Positions 58,879 to 64,000 of a stretch of 64,000 nt of DNA are shown here, piece by piece. The stretch covers positions 29,207,157 through 29,271,156 of the forward strand of contig NC_054875.1 in NCBI RefSeq assembly GCF_018320785.1, written 5' to 3'. The notes under the pieces are model-generated. The model was not told the origin of the DNA, did no database searches, and saw nothing but the letters and a program-made list of their open reading frames with translations. Position numbers and translations under genes: made by a program. The stretch is from Cheilinus undulatus (Eukaryota > Chordata > Actinopteri > Labriformes > Labridae). How positions within the stretch are numbered: the first letter of the stretch is position 1; every line of letters begins with the position of its first letter.

Positions 58879-59805
58879 CACCTACATTCAGTCCAGTGTT
58901 TAGCCTAGATTGTATAAAACACCACATCACTGTTAAGTTACTGCAGAACTGCTCTGAAGTCCAACAATAATGTTTACCATTGGACATAAGATCTCAACCT
59001 AAATATCAGTCAATAAACATCAGGCAAACATTGTCTGTTGTACCAGGCTGTAAACTTCTTTTTTTTTCCCTGTAAAAATGATCATTTTAATTTGAGCTAA
59101 GAGTTAATCTTTGAGTCTTGCAGCCAGCCTCAAGTGGACAACCAAGGAAATGCATTTTTTATTCATTTTTCATTTTTGATTTGCCATCACTGTGCACTTG
59201 AGGTTGATGCTTGGTATTATGATGCTTAGTTTTACACCAGAAAGAAACACTTTTACTGTCTGGCTCAGCTGAAACAAAAATGTATTGGTCTTTAGATTCT
59301 CTATAAGTGTAGTTTTCAAATATAATCCATCTTTATTATGTCTGGAAGTTATGGGCCATAGTCACTTTAAGAGACAGGTGCTCACTGTTGGCCATATGCT
59401 GGATATCAACACAGTGATATCACTTAACTTCACTACAATGCTGGTGGAATTTTCCCTCTAAAATCTTTCTGGGTGGTTAATGGGAGTAACTTGCTATTTT
59501 CGGCTGCCAAAAAACTTTCCTTTAGCTGTTTTTAGTCATTAAAACTGTTGAATTATTAAATTGACATGTAGACAGTTTACTATACCTGGCTTGTTAGCTT
59601 GTCCGGTGCATAGGAGTCAGTCCTGCTGTCGGTCTTTACTCTGAGACATTGTGGCAAATAGATTATTTCAAGTAGCATGGTCCATTCTGGTCCCTGTAAG
59701 AGGCCATAAATAACATGGACGGAGTTTCAGTAGTGTCACTCATTGGTTCCTGAGGCACAGTTTTGAAGTCCATGGGTGTTGCCATATTGGAACAGCTACA
59801 ATAAA

Positions 59806-60790
59806 TGGACAAAAGCATTTGGCGGCCTGACCATTACACCAGCAGAAACTGTAATGAGATTGTTGTCAAATACAAGTACTTTAATGTGGAGTTTTGCTGC
59901 TACAAGCTTCTACTCTTCTTGTAAGGCTTTCCACAAGATTGGGAATTTGTGCCCCTTCATTCTGTAAAGCATTTATTAGGTCAGGCACTGATGCTGGACA
60001 AGAAGGCTTCTCTCCATTCCAGTTCATCCCAAAGGTTCTCAGTGTGGTTGAGGTCAGGACCCTGTGCAGGAGAGTCATGTTCTTCCATCATCAAACCATG
60101 TCTTTATAGTCCTTGCTTTGTGCACTGGGGCACAGTCATGTTGGAAAAGGGCCTTCCTCAAACCGTTGCCACAAAGTTGGAAGCATAGCATTGTCCAAAA
60201 TGTCTTGGTATGCTGAAGCGTTAAGATTGCCTAAACCTAGCCCAAACCCGGAAAAACAGCCCCATACCACGATTCCTACCCCACCAAACTTTACACTGCA
60301 CAATGCAGTCAGGAAGGTAATGTTCTACCAGCATCTGCCAAACCAAGACTCGCCTGTCTGACTGCAAAACAGAGAAGTGTGATTGGTCACTCCACAGAAC
60401 ATGTTTCCACTACTCCACAAGTCCAGTGTCAGTGTGCTTCACACATTTCCGTCTGATGCTTGGCACTAGTGATGTGAGGCTTGCATGCAGCTTCCCGGCC
60501 TTAGAAACCCATACCATGAACCTCCCACTGCACAGATTTTGTGCTGACATTAATGTCAGTGGAAGTTCAGAACTCTTCACTTATCAACAGTTTTGGTGAG
60601 TTGTCCGTGATTTTATATGGTCTTCTGCTTTGTGGTTGAGTTGCTGTTGTTCCTAAACGCTTCCACTTTCTAATATCACTTACAGTCGACAGTGGAATAT
60701 CCAGCAGGGATGACATTTCCCAAACCGTCTTACTGTGGTACCAAGCTTAAAGTCACTGAGCTCTTCAGAACGACCCATTTTGTTTCACAA
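59806..60790 (-). mobile_element. Decayed Tc1-like transposon, minus strand
   Basis: The left end reads tggacaaaagcatttggcgg, then cctgaccattacacc, a widespread teleost Tc1 terminus. On the minus strand the transposase begins MGRSEELSDFKLGTT (ATG at 60778), followed by a Trp-rich catalytic region (VTNHTSLFCSQTG) and a terminal NLVESL...VEACSSKTPH near 59890-59940. Stops and frameshifts interrupt it. A poly-A run (60821-60837) follows. Confidence 0.75.
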
Positions 60791-63239
60791 ATGTTTAGTA
60801 TCACAAAAAAAATGATACTAAAAAAAAAAAAAAAAAATACACAGTTTTGAAACCAACTATTGCCATCACAATGGCTGGTAGAAGTGCAGTTATTAACTTT
60901 TCTGACATAAAGCATCTTAATCGCACATAATAGGAATTGGTTAACCATTAGGGCAATCCTGTATGCTTTACAATGAAGATAAAACTTGTTTAATGGTGGC
61001 TACGCTGTCCTCAGCATCATCATGAGGCCATCGTAACGTCATAAAAAAGGAATAAATGTTCCCACATATCATCGGGTCTCCATGGAGATAAATCAGTTTG
61101 CTTTTTCCTCAGTTCAATACTCCGCTGCAGAAAAAGAGACGTCCATTGAGAGGGGAAAGTTACTCAGGCTTAATTGAGGGCCCGTCTTCCCGACTGGGAA
61201 GCCGTTGAATGTGTCACAGGAGAAAAGTGTTTGTGCTCCTAATGGTAGGGTACTGCTGTAATTGATGAGACTGGCTGGGCAGACTGTCACGGAGATGACT
61301 TGCTCAGTTGGGGGAGTGGGAGCTGTCAGGTGATAGATGACTCGCACATCTGCTTCATTCACTCCTTGGGCCACTAGTTGCTACAACAACTGCGACGCGG
61401 CACAGAAAATGCAGAGCAGTCTCCAAGAGAGGCTGGCCGGTGTGTCAGGGAAATGTTAACGATGCTAAAGCCCACAGTCGTTACAGATTCCACTCTCATC
61501 GGCCTGGAAGTGCAGCGGGGAGACAGGCTCGAGGTGTTGATGGAAAACCTGCTCCCAATAATCTCCTGAGACAGACAAATGTAGCCTGTAAAGTTTTCAC
61601 CTGTGCCGTATTTTAGAACATTTTGACAAGGACATTTTCCCAGTAAAACCCCTCCCTTTTTCTTCCTTCCTCTTTGAAACGCTGAATCACATAAGAAAGC
61701 AGGTTTAATTTACAGTAGATTAGCCATATCATGTGTCTGGCTGTGATAATCTGCCCAGAATAACGAGAAAAGGGTGTGAAGGGGATAATAACAAAGGCTT
61801 CTCTCTGTCTGACATAGGCTTTGAGCTTTCATAATATTGATACAAAAGACTCACAGAAGAAAAAGCAGCCATTTTAAGCTCTGGTTAAACCTCAGCTAGG
61901 GTTTTGTTTCTTTGACACACACCAAATGATCTCTTTTTAAAGTTTACTTTCACTTTAGAAATGTGTCATTTAAATGACAAGGCTTACTGTAGATTCAATG
62001 ACAATTCAGGGCCCTAACATTAAAAGATGCCCTTTAAAGCTCCTATGAAGAGTTTTAATCTGGTTATGAAACAGACTGAAATAAAGAGTGATTCCACCAT
62101 GTGACCTAATGACATCGGTAGCACACTCAAGAATGAGCCCTTTTATATACACTGAAGACAGCTGGGGAAGATTGATGCAGAAATAAAATGCATTGTTTAG
62201 TCCAAAGATGTGTTAAATTTGATAGCTACATAAGATTTAGTCTTAGTACACCCCTTGCCCTTATTACTTAGCCTTACCCCTGTTTTTAACATTTATGTCA
62301 CGGGGTAAAGGTGTCCTAGGTTCTTGTTGTAGTGGAGAGGTAGAGTGAAGAGCAAGAGGCCCTTTAAGCAGAGATTTCAAATATGCAAATGCTTGTAGTT
62401 TCTTCATTATTAAGATGTAAAAGTTAAACAATAACTATCATATTAAATGAAACGAGGCCTGCAAGTTATTTCTGTCAGTAATCTCGAGCACAGTCATTTA
62501 CACCTGACATACATCTTAATCAAATCACATGACTCACGCCCTCCTAAACTAGAGAGCTATTTAAGCTGCAAGATTTCCGGTCTGTTCCTCTGCTGCATCG
62601 CTGTGCCTGGATCAACACTGTGCTCTCGCCTTCAACCCACCTCCACCCCAGCATCCACCTGTTGGCTCCAACTGGGGAGTTTAAGCTGTTATCTTATCAC
62701 TCCTCAAATTCTGTATGTAAAATGTTTGAGGAGTAATTAAGTAGGAGCCTGATGCCAGACATATTATGTTGCATAATAAATGCTTAAACAAAATACTATG
62801 TGAGAATACTGGCTGAAACTAATGTTATTAGGATTGATCAACATTTTCAGCCTCCCATCCTGAACTGATAATCATAATTACTTAGATTAGAGTTTCAACT
62901 GTATAACTGAAGTAAACTTAATAACAACTAAACTTAGCACAAAAAGTAAGGAAATTTGTGTTTGGTAGATTATTTCTTTGTTGTAACAATGCTTCTTAGC
63001 AATAAATCTTATACTGTTGGAAAGCCTGTTTATTATCCTTTAAAATGGTGCCACATTTGTAAGGAACATGCATTTTTGGGATGAGCAGCAGAGCTGAGTA
63101 TGTGGGTTGTGCCCATGAAAAGTCTCTGCCAAGACCAAACAGCTTATTTTGCTGTTGCTATTGACTCTTGTTTTGAGCTTCTGGTACCCCCAGGTGCTGC
63201 CAATCAGGTGCCGTCCTGTGAGCATGGGCCCTGCTACAG
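60791..63239. other. Intergenic region right of wnt7a
   Basis: No supported gene. Mostly unique-looking sequence. The short ORFs have no recognisable domains. Confidence 0.6.
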
Positions 63240-63900
63240 TGGTTAGTAGGTGTCTGCTCAAAGAATCGGCATGCCTTGTTTGACCGATCTGGATAGGGCC
63301 CATGAGATAGGGCAACTTCAAGCTGGTGTTTCTCAAAACCAAGTTACTGCATTGTTTGGAGTAAACCCTAGTACCATCTCCAAACTGAAGGCCAACTTCC
63401 TTATAACTGGGGATGTCAGAGACAGGCCATGAAGTGGGCGACCCAAGAAAACTGTTTCCTCACCCTGTCAGCACTTAGGTACGGTAGGCTGTCTTCTACA
63501 GATTTGCAGGCAAGGCTTGCAGGATGGTATGGCCGATGGCTCTCTGCCCAGACAATCTGGAACAGACTGCGTGCAGCCAATCTCCGGGCTCATAGGGCTG
63601 CATGGAGGCCTGCCATGACTGCCCTTCACCATCAGGCCCGTTTGTGCTGGTGTCGGCAACACGTGCACTGGAACCTGAACATGTGGAGGAACGTTATGTT
63701 CAGCAATGAGTCCAGATTCTGCCAGTTGGATCGTAGGCTCCAAGTGTGGAGAAGATGCTGAGAACACTATGCTGATTGCTGCACCGATAGAGTAACATCT
63801 TTTGGTGGTGGCAGTGTGATGGTGTGGGGAGGCAAAAGCGCAAGAAGACCACAAAAAACTCAAATTCTCCACCACAGAGATGGGCTGGTTATCCAAAGCG
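63240..63900 (+). pseudogene. Decayed Tc1/mariner transposase near right window edge
   Basis: Plus-strand frames give a helix-turn-helix region (LTDLDRAHEIGQLQAGVSQN then VTALFGVNPSTISKLKAN), a frameshift at about 63430, then SAQTIWNRLRAANLRAHRAA, a FSNESRF block where an active enzyme has DESRF, and GGGSVMVWGG. The Asp of the first catalytic motif reads as Asn, and stops follow (for example after RRLQVWRRC). It is inactive. Element ends were not found and may lie past the window. Confidence 0.7.
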
Positions 63901-64000
63901 ATGAATTGCCCAATTTTTTGTGTTTTTTGAATTCTACTTTATTCATAAACAAAGTCTGGCAGTTACATCCACATTGCAACCATAACAGACTAAGCAATAT

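Overview
This window is vertebrate nuclear DNA, most likely from a ray-finned (teleost) fish. The genes are split by long GT-AG introns. Four vertebrate families are recognisable from their exons, and the spaces between them are filled with decayed Tc1/mariner, hAT and Harbinger-like elements and tRNA-derived SINEs of kinds common in teleosts. I see no operons, CRISPR arrays, rRNA genes or intact transposons.

Layout. (1) Positions 1-25189, minus strand: the 5' part of bicd2, a dynein/dynactin cargo adaptor. Coding exon 1 is at 24950-25189 and exon 2 at 5535-5747, separated by a 19.2 kb intron; the gene continues beyond the left edge. (2) 29887-37036, plus strand, possibly starting at an exon near 27850: ptpdc1, a CDC14/PTEN-like cysteine phosphatase, complete at its 3' end. 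(3) 46164-39907, minus strand: a ten-exon F-box/WD-repeat gene of 474 codons that best matches FBXW12. (4) 47200-56499, plus strand: a complete four-exon wnt7a of 350 codons. (5) 56500-64000: wnt7a 3'UTR and intergenic DNA with a long inverted-repeat element and two decayed Tc1 transposons.

Arrangement. bicd2 and ptpdc1 are head to head. ptpdc1 and fbxw12 converge, with 2.9 kb of nested hAT-like insertions between them. fbxw12 and wnt7a are head to head, with only 1,035 bp between their start codons. The four genes have no shared pathway (dynein transport, cilium/centrosome-linked phosphatase, SCF-type ubiquitin ligase receptor, secreted morphogen), so the window is a syntenic block and not a functional cluster. 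All four intron-exon chains keep frame through every junction and show no disabling change, so each looks like a live gene.

I found no evidence of a new biological system. The best observations are transposon archaeology (two insertions flanked by direct repeats, a two-copy long-TIR family, a LINE/Tc1 composite, an element built around a degenerate short repeat), the tight divergent fbxw12/wnt7a promoter interval, and an uncertain ptpdc1 5' end.
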